Below are positions 1 through 7,209 of a stretch of 26,068 bases of DNA, piece after piece. The position numbers and the translations under genes are program-made. The DNA is from JAAZBA01 sp964461815 (GTDB taxonomy: Bacteria > Bacillota > Clostridia > Oscillospirales > QAMX01): the NCBI GenBank assembly GCA_964461815.1, contig CAYWVF010000031.1, forward strand, positions 1 to 26,068, in the 5' to 3' direction. The notes under the pieces are model-generated. The model worked only from the letters and a program-made list of their open reading frames with translations, made no database searches and was not told where the DNA came from. The stretch's first letter is position 1. Each line of letters begins with the position of its first letter.

Positions 1-95
1 ATCTGCAGAAGCTGAAAAGAGGGGCAAATCCCGAAAGTCGTACGGGTCACACGTTTAAGAAAATGGTTGAAGCTTACGAGAACGGTATCAAGTAA
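1..95 (+). CDS. C-terminal end of an unrecognised protein (5' truncated)
   Basis: An open frame enters from the left edge (codons in phase with position 3) and ends at TAA 93-95. The roughly 30 visible residues end in FKKMVEAYENGIK and are Lys-rich and hydrophilic, with no motif I can assign. A strong terminator follows 31 bases downstream, which supports this being a real gene end rather than a chance frame. The family cannot be told from so little sequence. Confidence 0.6.
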   Translation, partial: LQKLKRGANPESRTGHTFKKMVEAYENGIK

Positions 96-126
96 GTAAA
101 GATATCTTGATTATATTAGGATAGCA

Positions 127-166
127 AACAGGGCTGCTGATTATTCGATCAACAGCCCTGTTTTTT
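127..166 (+). terminator. Intrinsic terminator of the left-edge gene
   Basis: AACAGGGCTG at 127-136 pairs with CAGCCCTGTT at 153-162. A further TGAT/ATCA pairing lies inside the loop, and a T run covers 161-166. This is a classic Rho-independent terminator for the gene ending at 95. Confidence 0.9.
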
Positions 167-242
167 CTTGTCATGAAACGGTGCTGGAATAGTTATTAAA
201 AGGATGGTTGAAATTTTGTTCGAAATTTTGCGGATTTTGCGG

Positions 243-271
243 TTGTAAATGAGTCGCCGGTATATTATAAT
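243..271 (+). promoter_or_regulatory. Predicted sigma-A promoter of the AI-2E permease gene
   Basis: TTGTAA (243-248), a 17-base spacer and a perfect TATAAT (266-271) lie 43 bases before the GTG start at 314. The element sits directly between the upstream terminator and this gene. Confidence 0.6.
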
Positions 272-313
272 ACTATCATAGACAAATTACATAAGGAATA
301 GGAATGGTGTCGT

Positions 314-1429
314 GTGAAGCTTGAATGGAAGACGTGTTTTAGAGCAGGATTAAGTATATTCTTGCTGTATTTGTGCATAGCTTACTGGGAAAATGCAGCA
401 GAAGTGATCGGATCGATCATAAAAGCATCATCACCACTGCTGATCGGATGCGTGATCGCATATATAGTCAATATATTGATGAGCTTTTATGAGCGTTTAT
501 ATGTGCCGAATTCAACGAAAGCGCTTGTGATCAAGAGCAGACGACCTGTTTGCATGACAGCGGCTTATATTACACTTGTTGCTATGGTCGTGCTTGTTGT
601 AAAGCTTATCGCTCCACAGCTCACATCATGTATAATGATAATCGTTTCCGAAGCTCCGAATGTGATAAATAAGCTTTTGGGGTATGTTGAAGGGCTTAAT
701 ATACTACCTGAAAATATTTTTGATATCCTCGATTCGATAGACTGGCGATCCAGAATATCGGAAATTATTTCTGCGGTAACATCAGGCGTCGGAAATGTTA
801 TGAATATTGTGGTAAGTACCGTTTCCTCTGTCTTTTCCGGAATAGTAACAGCGCTTATCAGCGTTATATTCTCGTTTTACCTGCTCTCGGGCAGAGACAA
901 GCTTAAGAGTCAGATCGTTAGAATCATGAAACGATATGTAAAAAAGAGCTGGTATGATAAAATAATGTACTCAGTGTCAATATTTAATACCTGCTTTCGC
1001 AGATACATAGTTGGTCAGTGTACCGAAGCTGTGATACTCGGAGTATTGTGCGCTGTCGGAATGAGTCTTATAGGCTTGCCGTATGCGACGATGATCGGCG
1101 CACTGGTGGCGTTTACCGCACTGATACCAATAGCAGGCGCATATATAGGTGCAATAGTCGGAGCTTTTATGATCTTGACCGTTTCACCTGTAAAGGCTGT
1201 GATCTTCCTGGTGTTTATCGTTGTACTTCAGCAGATCGAAGGAAACCTTATATATCCGAGAGTGGTAGGCTCATCAATGGGACTTCCCGGGATATGGGTG
1301 CTTGCGGCAGTTACTATCGGCGGAGGTATGATGGGCATTTTGGGAATGCTGATCGGAGTGCCATTGGCTGCTGCGGTATATAGGATCATTGGAAATGATG
1401 TAAACGGAGTAAGCTATGAAGTAAAATAA
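314..1429 (+). CDS. AI-2E family transporter (UPF0118-type permease)
   Basis: The 371-residue polytopic membrane protein has hydrophobic segments near residues 13-25, 38-59, 78-100, 164-192, and several closely spaced ones from about 238 to 360. The late block containing ALIPIAGAYIGAIVGA and the EGNLIYPRVVGSSMGLPG signature is characteristic of the AI-2E/PerM family; length is typical. Members are associated with export of small molecules or ions (autoinducer-2 in one case, Na+/H+ exchange in others), so the substrate cannot be read from sequence. Translation is called from GTG 314, preceded by a purine-rich GGAATGG stretch. The gene has its own promoter and terminator and so looks monocistronic. 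Confidence 0.9.
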   Translation: MKLEWKTCFRAGLSIFLLYLCIAYWENAAEVIGSIIKASSPLLIGCVIAYIVNILMSFYERLYVPNSTKALVIKSRRPVCMTAAYITLVAMVVLVVKLIAPQLTSCIMIIVSEAPNVINKLLGYVEGLNILPENIFDILDSIDWRSRISEIISAVTSGVGNVMNIVVSTVSSVFSGIVTALISVIFSFYLLSGRDKLKSQIVRIMKRYVKKSWYDKIMYSVSIFNTCFRRYIVGQCTEAVILGVLCAVGMSLIGLPYATMIGALVAFTALIPIAGAYIGAIVGAFMILTVSPVKAVIFLVFIVVLQQIEGNLIYPRVVGSSMGLPGIWVLAAVTIGGGMMGILGMLIGVPLAAAVYRIIGNDVNGVSYEVK

Positions 1430-1435
1430 TAAGTA

Positions 1436-1474
1436 AAACCGTTCTTCGCAGTTACGAGGAACGGTTTCGTTTTT
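1436..1474 (+). terminator. Intrinsic terminator after the AI-2E permease gene
   Basis: AAACCGTTCTTCG (1436-1448) pairs with CGAGGAACGGTTT (1455-1467), allowing one G-U pair. The T-rich tail CGTTTTT follows at 1468-1474. It ends the plus-strand unit before the convergent flavoprotein gene. Confidence 0.88.
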
Positions 1475-1598
1475 AGAACATTTAGTGGGGTGCTCTTTCA
1501 CATTATGGACAGTATTCAAGCTCTTTTGTCATTTTTGCTGCGTAGTACAGGCAGTATGCTATACTGCTGTCGATCGTATCTACAGTGAGTACTCATCT

Positions 1599-2159
1599 TC
1601 AGTATCGTCTGCAATCATTAAAAAATTCTGTGATAGCTATCGCACCGTCAACGGCTTTTTTATCGTCTACTGCCGATTGATTATCTGTGTTATGCGATAT
1701 TACGATCGGATGAATTATTTTTGAGTTCATGGTACGGAGCAGTGTTAAAGCTGTTTTTTCTGCAATATCAGGACTTCCGTTTCCTCCGCCGACTAATATG
1801 ACAGCTCCCTTTTTTGGCTTGTCCAGAAGCTCAAGCTGCTGAAATTGCTTTGCAGAATAATACATCTGAAGTCTGCTGAAAACATTGAGAAGCTGACCTG
1901 TGAGCTCGGAATAATATATAGGAGAAGCTATAAGTATATTGTCACATTCCTGTAGGTATTCATATACACCCTGCATATCATCCTTTACGACGCAGCCGAT
2001 ATTGCGCCGACAGTAACGGCAGTCGATGCAAGGCTGTATGTTGCAACGGTATGCATCTACTGTTTTGATGTCACCGACAAGATGCTCCTTCGTCTTATTG
2101 ATAAGGGAGGCAGTATCTCCGTTTTTTCTGGGTGAACCGTTGAAAATAAGCGTTTTCAT
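1599..2159 (-). CDS. Flavodoxin-fold NADPH-dependent FMN reductase / iron-sulfur flavoprotein
   Basis: The 186-residue protein opens with the FMN phosphate-binding loop GSPRKNGDT typical of the flavodoxin-like FMN-reductase family. It continues with a compact cysteine cluster, C44-x2-C47-x2-C50-x5-C56, with another Cys at 39, followed by KDDM. That spacing matches the CX2CX2CX4-7C motif of iron-sulfur flavoproteins such as the Methanosarcina ISF, so a [4Fe-4S] cluster next to FMN is plausible; many relatives are annotated simply as flavodoxin family. The later SPIYYSELTGQL segment is the usual flavin-binding region. It is the last gene of the pyrB operon, 15 bases after the methyltransferase stop. 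No good Shine-Dalgarno precedes it, so translational coupling is likely. ATG 2159 was chosen over an in-frame TTG at 2168. The physiological electron acceptor is unknown. Confidence 0.85.
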   Translation of the reverse strand: MKTLIFNGSPRKNGDTASLINKTKEHLVGDIKTVDAYRCNIQPCIDCRYCRRNIGCVVKDDMQGVYEYLQECDNILIASPIYYSELTGQLLNVFSRLQMYYSAKQFQQLELLDKPKKGAVILVGGGNGSPDIAEKTALTLLRTMNSKIIHPIVISHNTDNQSAVDDKKAVDGAIAITEFFNDCRRY

Positions 2160-2174
2160 TTTGTTCAATTAAGG

Positions 2175-3332
2175 CTAGAGTACCTGTAGGATCACACATT
2201 TGAGATATGCGGATTCGCTGTCATATAAAGGTATTGGATGATCTCGGCATTGTGAACGTACAGCCATGATTCGACATTCACGGTGGCAGTCTATAGCCGC
2301 ATCACGAATGAGCTTCATAAACAGCTTCTCGGTCATAAAATGCGAGCATGAGCATGTTATCAGAAAGCCGCCACGCTTCACAAGCTGCATACCGTATACA
2401 TTTATATCCTTATAGCCCCGTGCAGCACCCGAAATAGCCGATTTTGTCTTGCAGAATGCCGGAGGATCAAGGATCACTGTATCATATTGCCTACCGCTGC
2501 GAGCATATTGACGAAGCAGATCGAAAACATCTGCCTGAGTGGTATGGACGGTATCGAAACCGTTGAGTGCTGCGTTCCTGCGTACGGATTCAAGTGCAGT
2601 TTCGGAAATATCAACGCATTCCACGCTTTTTGCACCGTACATAGCAGCATGAAGTCCGAAGCCGCCTGTATGACAGAAGCAGTCGAGAACAGTTTCACCT
2701 GTATAATCCTTTAATGCAGCTCTGTTTTCACGCTGATCGAGAAAATAGCCTGTTTTTTGTCCGTTGGCAATATCGACTGCTATACGAACTCCGTTTTCGG
2801 AAACATAAACTGTTGTGTCAAATGGTGCGGAAAGAAATCCTTTTTGCTGAGGAAGCCCCTCTTTTTCACGCATTTGGACGTCATTTCTTTCATAAATGCC
2901 TTTTGGCGAGATGACCTCGTTTAATATATCGCAAAGCATGGCTTTGTTGTCATCCATGTAGCGTGTGAGTGTTTGAATCGACAGATAATCGCCGTATTTG
3001 TCAACTATAAACGCAGGAAGCATATCTGCTTCGGCAAAAACAACACGACAGAGCTCCTGACAGCCGAGCTTACATCTGTATTCCCATGCGTTTTTTATTC
3101 GATTTACAAAAAAGTCACGATCGATCTCTTCGCGTCTGCGAGTGAGAAGCCTTACAGATATTGCGGACATGGGATTATAGTAGCCACGTCCGAGGAAACG
3201 ATTTGACGATGAATAGACATCGGCAATATCCTCCTCATCACCTGATATGCGGTCGATCTCATTTCCGTAGACCCAGAGATGTCCGGCGAGAAGTCTGTCC
3301 TCCTCACCCGGCTTTAAGTATATTTTCAACAT
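2175..3332 (-). CDS. Class I SAM-dependent rRNA (cytosine-C5) methyltransferase, RlmI-like
   Basis: The 385-residue protein has the RlmI/RlmK-type architecture. An N-terminal PUA-like RNA-binding domain (about residues 1-75, starting LKIYLKPGEEDRLLAGHLWVY) is followed by a central RlmI-like region and a Rossmann methyltransferase domain. SAM motif I is LDCFCHTGGFGLHAA, the acidic loop is VECVDIS, the catalytic motif is ILDPPAFCKTK, and a second Cys motif is CSCSHFM. The family methylates cytosines of 23S rRNA (RlmI makes m5C1962 in E. coli); the exact site here is inferred only. The gene begins three bases after the pyrB stop and belongs to the same operon. Length is typical. Confidence 0.9.
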   Translation of the reverse strand: MLKIYLKPGEEDRLLAGHLWVYGNEIDRISGDEEDIADVYSSSNRFLGRGYYNPMSAISVRLLTRRREEIDRDFFVNRIKNAWEYRCKLGCQELCRVVFAEADMLPAFIVDKYGDYLSIQTLTRYMDDNKAMLCDILNEVISPKGIYERNDVQMREKEGLPQQKGFLSAPFDTTVYVSENGVRIAVDIANGQKTGYFLDQRENRAALKDYTGETVLDCFCHTGGFGLHAAMYGAKSVECVDISETALESVRRNAALNGFDTVHTTQADVFDLLRQYARSGRQYDTVILDPPAFCKTKSAISGAARGYKDINVYGMQLVKRGGFLITCSCSHFMTEKLFMKLIRDAAIDCHRECRIMAVRSQCRDHPIPLYDSESAYLKCVILQVL

Positions 3333-3335
3333 AAG

Positions 3336-4394
3336 CTATATTTCCTTTTCACAGTAAGCGCAGATAGTCTTATCACCTGATTTGCGTGTCATTGGAGGCA
3401 GATATGTTTCTGTTTGCGTGATGCATCTGCTGTTGTGGCAAAGCTGACGTTCGATATGAGCGGCAAGCTTTTCGGGGCGCTGGCGCCCTGATTCAAGCAC
3501 ATGAAGTATGAGTGCCATACGTATATACATACCGCATCGTGCCTGCTCAAAGTATGCCATGCGAGGATCATCATCTATATCGCCTGTGATCTCGTCTACT
3601 CTGGGCAGAGGATGCATGACTATCATGTCATTTTTCGCCTGATGCATTTTTTGCTTGTTTAAGATATATATACCCTTCAAACGCTGGTATTCAAGAGGAT
3701 CGGTGAATCTTTCCTGCTGTATACGTGTCATGTACAGAACATCAAGAACCGGCATGACCGGATCGAGTCCGGAAACCTCGAAAAATCTGAGCTTATGCTC
3801 TCTGAGCATTGTGCGAACATATTCGGGTATGGCAAGCTCACGAGGCGAGATAAGGTAGAAGGTGATATTCTCAAATTTAGTAAGGGCATTTATGAGCGAG
3901 TGTACAGTACGTCCGTTTTTCAAGTCGCCGCAGAAGCCGATATTTATTCCGTCAACCTTTCCACGGTGTCTGGTTATCGTTGTGAGATCGGCAAGTGTCT
4001 GTGTCGGATGCATATGACCTCCGTCACCTGCATTGATAACAGGAACTGATGAATAAAGAGATGCTGCGAGCGCAGCTCCTTCACGAGGATGACGCATAAC
4101 AACAACATCCGAATAGGTCGAGGTCATAATAATAGTGTCCTTTAACGTTTCACCTTTTGAAACGCTGGACACTTGAGGATCGGAAAAACCGATAACAGAG
4201 CCGCCAAGCTTAAGCATTGCAGCCTGATGAGAAAGATTTGTTCTTGTACTTGGCTCGTAAAACAGCGAAGCCATGATCTTGGCGTGGCACCTGTCTGAAA
4301 AATCGCCGGGATGCTCCATGATCTGCTCACAGAGCGAATACAGAGAATGCCAATCGCTTTTTGATATGTCATCAAAGCTTAAAATATGACGCAT
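3336..4394 (-). CDS. pyrB: Aspartate carbamoyltransferase catalytic chain with C-terminal PyrI-like zinc knuckle
   Basis: Catalyses carbamoyl phosphate + L-aspartate to N-carbamoyl-L-aspartate in pyrimidine synthesis. Visible landmarks are the carbamoyl-phosphate loop STRT (residues 49-52), the GDGGHMHPTQTLADL region and HPLPR (261-265). The catalytic fold should end near residue 302. The protein runs to 352 residues, and its tail contains C319-x4-C324-x20-C345-x2-C348 with CHNSRCI and CAYCEKE. This closely resembles the zinc domain of the PyrI regulatory chain (C109, C114, C138, C141 in E. coli), while the nucleotide-binding half of PyrI is absent. ATG 4394 is preferred to an upstream ATG at 4421. 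It fits the family N-terminus (MRHILSFDD) and has GGAGGGGG upstream, whereas 4421 lies only about 14 bases from the predicted -10. The gene heads a three-gene operon. Confidence 0.93.
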   Translation of the reverse strand: MRHILSFDDISKSDWHSLYSLCEQIMEHPGDFSDRCHAKIMASLFYEPSTRTNLSHQAAMLKLGGSVIGFSDPQVSSVSKGETLKDTIIMTSTYSDVVVMRHPREGAALAASLYSSVPVINAGDGGHMHPTQTLADLTTITRHRGKVDGINIGFCGDLKNGRTVHSLINALTKFENITFYLISPRELAIPEYVRTMLREHKLRFFEVSGLDPVMPVLDVLYMTRIQQERFTDPLEYQRLKGIYILNKQKMHQAKNDMIVMHPLPRVDEITGDIDDDPRMAYFEQARCGMYIRMALILHVLESGRQRPEKLAAHIERQLCHNSRCITQTETYLPPMTRKSGDKTICAYCEKEI

Positions 4395-4434
4395 GTTGCG
4401 TAAACGCCCCCTCCGGTACATTTTAAATTGATTA

Positions 4435-4463
4435 ATTATATCATAAATCGACTATATGTGCAA
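4435..4463 (-). promoter_or_regulatory. Predicted sigma-A promoter of the pyrB operon
   Basis: Reading the minus strand, TTGCAC (4463-4458), a 17-base spacer and TATAAT (4440-4435) are present. The predicted transcript starts near 4428, leaving a leader of only about 35 bases, too short for a PyrR-type attenuator. The element is divergent from the lipoprotein promoter. Confidence 0.65.
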
Positions 4464-4513
4464 CGTGTAAAATTTACAATTTCATGTAGCATCGCAGAAA
4501 ATTCGACAAACTG

Positions 4514-4542
4514 TTGCATAAATAAAATCAATGTGTTATAAT
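4514..4542 (+). promoter_or_regulatory. Predicted sigma-A promoter of the SH3 lipoprotein gene
   Basis: TTGCAT (4514-4519), a 17-base spacer and TATAAT (4537-4542) lie 66 bases before the ATG at 4609. A Shine-Dalgarno GGAGGG sits just before the start codon. Confidence 0.65.
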
Positions 4543-4608
4543 TAGGTTACTTACATGGTTATAAATAACGATTGATCTATATAAACCAAATGTCGGAGGG
4601 AAATACGG

Positions 4609-6021
4609 ATGAATAGGAAATTTACAATGATTACAGCACTTTTGCTTGCAGTAATGATGATATTTATGGCAGGCTGTTCCGATAATACAAAGACAGATGA
4701 TACTCTTGATGGCTCAATACCGGGCGTTACGGATGAAATGCAGGCTGCATCGTTCTGGATATCCGGATATAAAGAAGCGTCCGACGTGATAATGGATGCA
4801 TCCGGAATAATACAGTTTAATAAGCAGATATCTGCAAGCTCTAAATTAGGTGTTGTTGATCTTGTAACATATCCGTCGCAGGTGACATCAACACAGGTAA
4901 GGTCATTCCTGAGTGAGTTTACTATGCCGACCGCAGAGCTGTTTGACAGAGAGGGTACAGTATATTCTCAGGAATATCTTGATTCCATAATTGCATCTGT
5001 AAATCTCGACGGCGTGCTTGATACAAATAAGGTATCGTATGCACTTGTTCTCGAAAATACCGATTTAAAAAAGTACCCGACTATAAGCCGAGGCTTCACA
5101 TCGATGGATGATCTCGGCAACGACAGCTTCCAGCAGGGGAGACTGAACATAGGCGAGCCGGTAGTCATCCTGCATACGAGCCTGGAGCAGGACTGGTATT
5201 TTGTACAGACCTCAAATAACCGTGGTTGGGTATCGATGGATAAGCTTGTGTTTATGGAAAAGGGATCGTGGGTAAGCTATATAAACAGCGAAAAATTCCT
5301 TGTAGTAACAGGTGACAATATAGTACTTGACAGAGATCCGTATTCATCCTCCACTGCGACAGTGACATTGGCTATGGGCACGAAGCTCCCTCTTTATGAG
5401 GATAAAATAACCGATAATACTATATCGGGACAGGGCATAGCTTCAAGCTACGTAGTCAAGGTTCCTACGAAGGATAGGTTTGGACAGCTTGAATTTGTTC
5501 CTATGGCTATCCCGAAGTCGAGCGATGTATCGATAGGATATCTTTCGTATACGGCTGAGAATGTCGTAAATCAGGCCTTTAAACTGCTTGGCAGAAGATA
5601 CGGATATAACGGACTCTACGGAAACAGAGGAAATGCGGAGTTTATTGTAGATATTTACAAGACATTCGGTATCATTATGCCGAGTACTGTTGATAAACAG
5701 GCTGATATAGCGGCAAATGATATTGATGTCAAGTCACTTACGGCGGAGGAACGTGCGAAAAAGGTCGCAGAGCTTGCTCCCGGTACGCTTTTATTCAGCG
5801 ACGATAATGCATTTATTTATCTCGGACAAAGTGACGGCAAGCCGTTCGTGATCTATCCTGCAACGACATTCTATTTTAACAGCACGATGTACACGGCAAA
5901 TACTGTACTCGTTACGGGTATGTCCGTTGTAAAGCGTGACGGTACTGAATTTATCGATTCGATCAATACGGCAAAGCTTTTGGAAGTAGTCAGCAATACA
6001 GGCGAAAGCGAAGAAAAATAA
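4609..6021 (+). CDS. SH3-domain lipoprotein with a degenerate (catalytically dead) NlpC/P60-like domain
   Basis: The 470-residue protein starts with a lipoprotein signal peptide (charged MNRK, hydrophobic core, lipobox MAGC, lipidated Cys at residue 22). The next about 150 residues lack a clear motif. SH3b-like segments follow (around 180-215, ending WYFVQTSNNRGWVS, and about 225-310), then a C-terminal domain laid out like NlpC/P60 C40 peptidases. There, residues 341-345 read GNAEF where active enzymes have DCSGF, and 399-406 read DNAFIYLG where they have GHVGIYIG. The only cysteine in the whole protein is the lipobox Cys, and the only histidine is in the SH3 region, so peptidase activity is not expected. 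A wall-binding or scaffolding role is inferred. It has its own promoter; no terminator is evident before the rubrerythrin gene. Confidence 0.88.
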   Translation: MNRKFTMITALLLAVMMIFMAGCSDNTKTDDTLDGSIPGVTDEMQAASFWISGYKEASDVIMDASGIIQFNKQISASSKLGVVDLVTYPSQVTSTQVRSFLSEFTMPTAELFDREGTVYSQEYLDSIIASVNLDGVLDTNKVSYALVLENTDLKKYPTISRGFTSMDDLGNDSFQQGRLNIGEPVVILHTSLEQDWYFVQTSNNRGWVSMDKLVFMEKGSWVSYINSEKFLVVTGDNIVLDRDPYSSSTATVTLAMGTKLPLYEDKITDNTISGQGIASSYVVKVPTKDRFGQLEFVPMAIPKSSDVSIGYLSYTAENVVNQAFKLLGRRYGYNGLYGNRGNAEFIVDIYKTFGIIMPSTVDKQADIAANDIDVKSLTAEERAKKVAELAPGTLLFSDDNAFIYLGQSDGKPFVIYPATTFYFNSTMYTANTVLVTGMSVVKRDGTEFIDSINTAKLLEVVSNTGESEEK

Positions 6022-6140
6022 AAGAGTCGTAAAGCGTCGTATTGAAGCAAACTTAAAAAAATATTGTGCATGATAGAATATATATCGGATTTGGAGCATA
6101 ATATTATAGATAGCGAATGATTTCAAGGAGGATATTAAGA

Positions 6141-6683
6141 ATGAAAGCACTTAAAGGAACGAAAACAGAAGCTAATCTTATGACTGCATTTGCAGGTGAA
6201 TCGCAGGCGAGAAATAAGTACACATATTATGCATCAAAGGCGAGAAAAGACGGCTATAATCAGATTGCCGATATTTTCGAGGAAACAGCTAACAACGAAA
6301 AAGAACATGCGAAGATATGGTTCAAGCTTCTTCATGACGAAGCGATCCCGGGAACTGAGGAAAATCTCAAGGATGCTGCGGCAGGAGAAAACTATGAGTG
6401 GACAGAGATGTATGCTGCGTTTGCAAAGGAAGCAAGAGAAGAGGGCTTTGAAAGGATAGCATATCTGTTTGATGCAGTGGCAAGGATCGAGAAGGAGCAC
6501 GAGGAGAGATACCTCAAGCTCTTGGCAAATGTTGAAAATGGTGTAGTGTTCTCAAGAGACGGAGATATGATATGGCAGTGCGCTAACTGCGGTCACATCG
6601 TGATCGGCATGAGCGCTCCGGAGCTGTGCCCGGTGTGTGCTCATCCCAAGGCTTATTTTCAGATCAAGGCTGAGAATTATTGA
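6141..6683 (+). CDS. rbr: Rubrerythrin
   Basis: The 180-residue protein has a ferritin-like diiron domain followed by a rubredoxin-like domain. Diiron-ligand helices include NNEKEH (E53, H56) and IEKEHEERY. The rubredoxin-type iron site is C147-x2-C150 and C163-x2-C166. Rubrerythrins reduce hydrogen peroxide to water using electrons from NAD(P)H via rubredoxin or a reductase, and are a standard peroxide defence of anaerobes. The start at ATG 6141 is set by AAGGAGGA at 6125-6132; an earlier in-frame ATG at 6117 lies upstream of this site and would add eight non-homologous residues. A terminator follows immediately. A short AT-rich palindrome (ATAATATTAT, 6098-6107) lies in the leader and is reported separately. 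Confidence 0.96.
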   Translation: MKALKGTKTEANLMTAFAGESQARNKYTYYASKARKDGYNQIADIFEETANNEKEHAKIWFKLLHDEAIPGTEENLKDAAAGENYEWTEMYAAFAKEAREEGFERIAYLFDAVARIEKEHEERYLKLLANVENGVVFSRDGDMIWQCANCGHIVIGMSAPELCPVCAHPKAYFQIKAENY

Positions 6684-6707
6684 TCGTCGGATAAAAATTC
6701 GCTTGGA

Positions 6708-6740
6708 AAGCGCAGGGTACGCTCCTGCGCTTAATATTTT
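6708..6740 (+). terminator. Intrinsic terminator after rubrerythrin
   Basis: AAGCGCAGG (6708-6716) pairs perfectly with CCTGCGCTT (6724-6732) around a 7-base loop. The T-rich AATATTTT follows. Confidence 0.87.
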
Positions 6741-6840
6741 AGTAAATACGGATAGACATTCCGAAAGCATAAAATACTGCTGATTTTTCGACGTATATGA
6801 ATAAATTAATAATATTGAAATCTAAATCTCAAAAAAAGAC

Positions 6841-6869
6841 TTTACAAATGAACAAATTTGGTATATCCT
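6841..6869 (+). promoter_or_regulatory. Candidate promoter of the ireB-aldo/keto reductase unit
   Basis: TTTACA (6841-6846), a 17-base spacer and TATCCT (6864-6869) precede the ireB start by about 70 bases. The -10 matches consensus at four of six positions, so this is weaker than the other promoters listed. Confidence 0.42.
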
Positions 6870-6937
6870 AATAGTGTACACTTATATAGCTGTTCGTGAA
6901 GTGCGCTATATAACAGAAATGGGGAGGGTAGGTTTCT

Positions 6938-7186
6938 GTGTTGGATAATAGCACAATTAAATTTAAAATCGGCGCTGAAAATGAAATAGAGATGAAAAAT
7001 ATACTCACTATGGTGTATGATGCGTTGAAAGAAAAGGGATATAATCCGATAAATCAGATTGTTGGATACCTCCTCAGTGAGGATCCGACTTATATAACGA
7101 ACTATAAGAATGCACGTACTCTTATAAGACGTATTGACAGAGATGAACTTTTACAGGAGCTTGTTCGCCATTATCTTGATGGCTGA
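6938..7186 (+). CDS. ireB: IreB family regulatory phosphoprotein (DUF965)
   Basis: The 82-residue protein is a full-length member of the IreB/DUF965 family, recognised by the conserved core YDALKEKGYNPINQIVGYLL followed by DPTYIT and ARTLIRRIDRDELLQELVRHYL. In Enterococcus faecalis, IreB is phosphorylated near its N-terminus by the Ser/Thr kinase IreK and modulates cephalosporin resistance. Here S5 and T6 (DNST) are the candidate phosphosites, by analogy only. The start is GTG 6938 (TTG 6941 is in frame right behind it), with GGGGAGGG at 6921-6928. In many Firmicutes ireB sits with alaS and ruvX; here its neighbour is an aldo/keto reductase 23 bases downstream, so it is outside the usual context. 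Confidence 0.93.
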   Translation: MLDNSTIKFKIGAENEIEMKNILTMVYDALKEKGYNPINQIVGYLLSEDPTYITNYKNARTLIRRIDRDELLQELVRHYLDG

Positions 7187-7209
7187 TATGTCTTCGAAAG
7201 GAATTTGCA

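Noticed and set aside
1018..1383. Plus-strand 121-residue frame inside the AI-2E permease gene
   Set aside because: Arg/Tyr/Cys-rich +1 shadow of a clear membrane protein, with no start signal.
1475..1598. Small gene between the AI-2E terminator and the flavoprotein end
   Set aside because: The plus-strand frame from 1485 has no domain, runs antisense into the flavoprotein gene and lacks a ribosome-binding site.
4395..4421. Nine-residue N-terminal extension of PyrB (ATG 4421)
   Set aside because: The ribosome-binding site GGAGGGGG lies inside the extension and serves ATG 4394; the extension is not homologous to PyrB.
4395..4608. PyrR attenuator or uracil-responsive leader upstream of pyrB
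   Set aside because: The predicted leader is only about 35 bases and contains no terminator/antiterminator pair.
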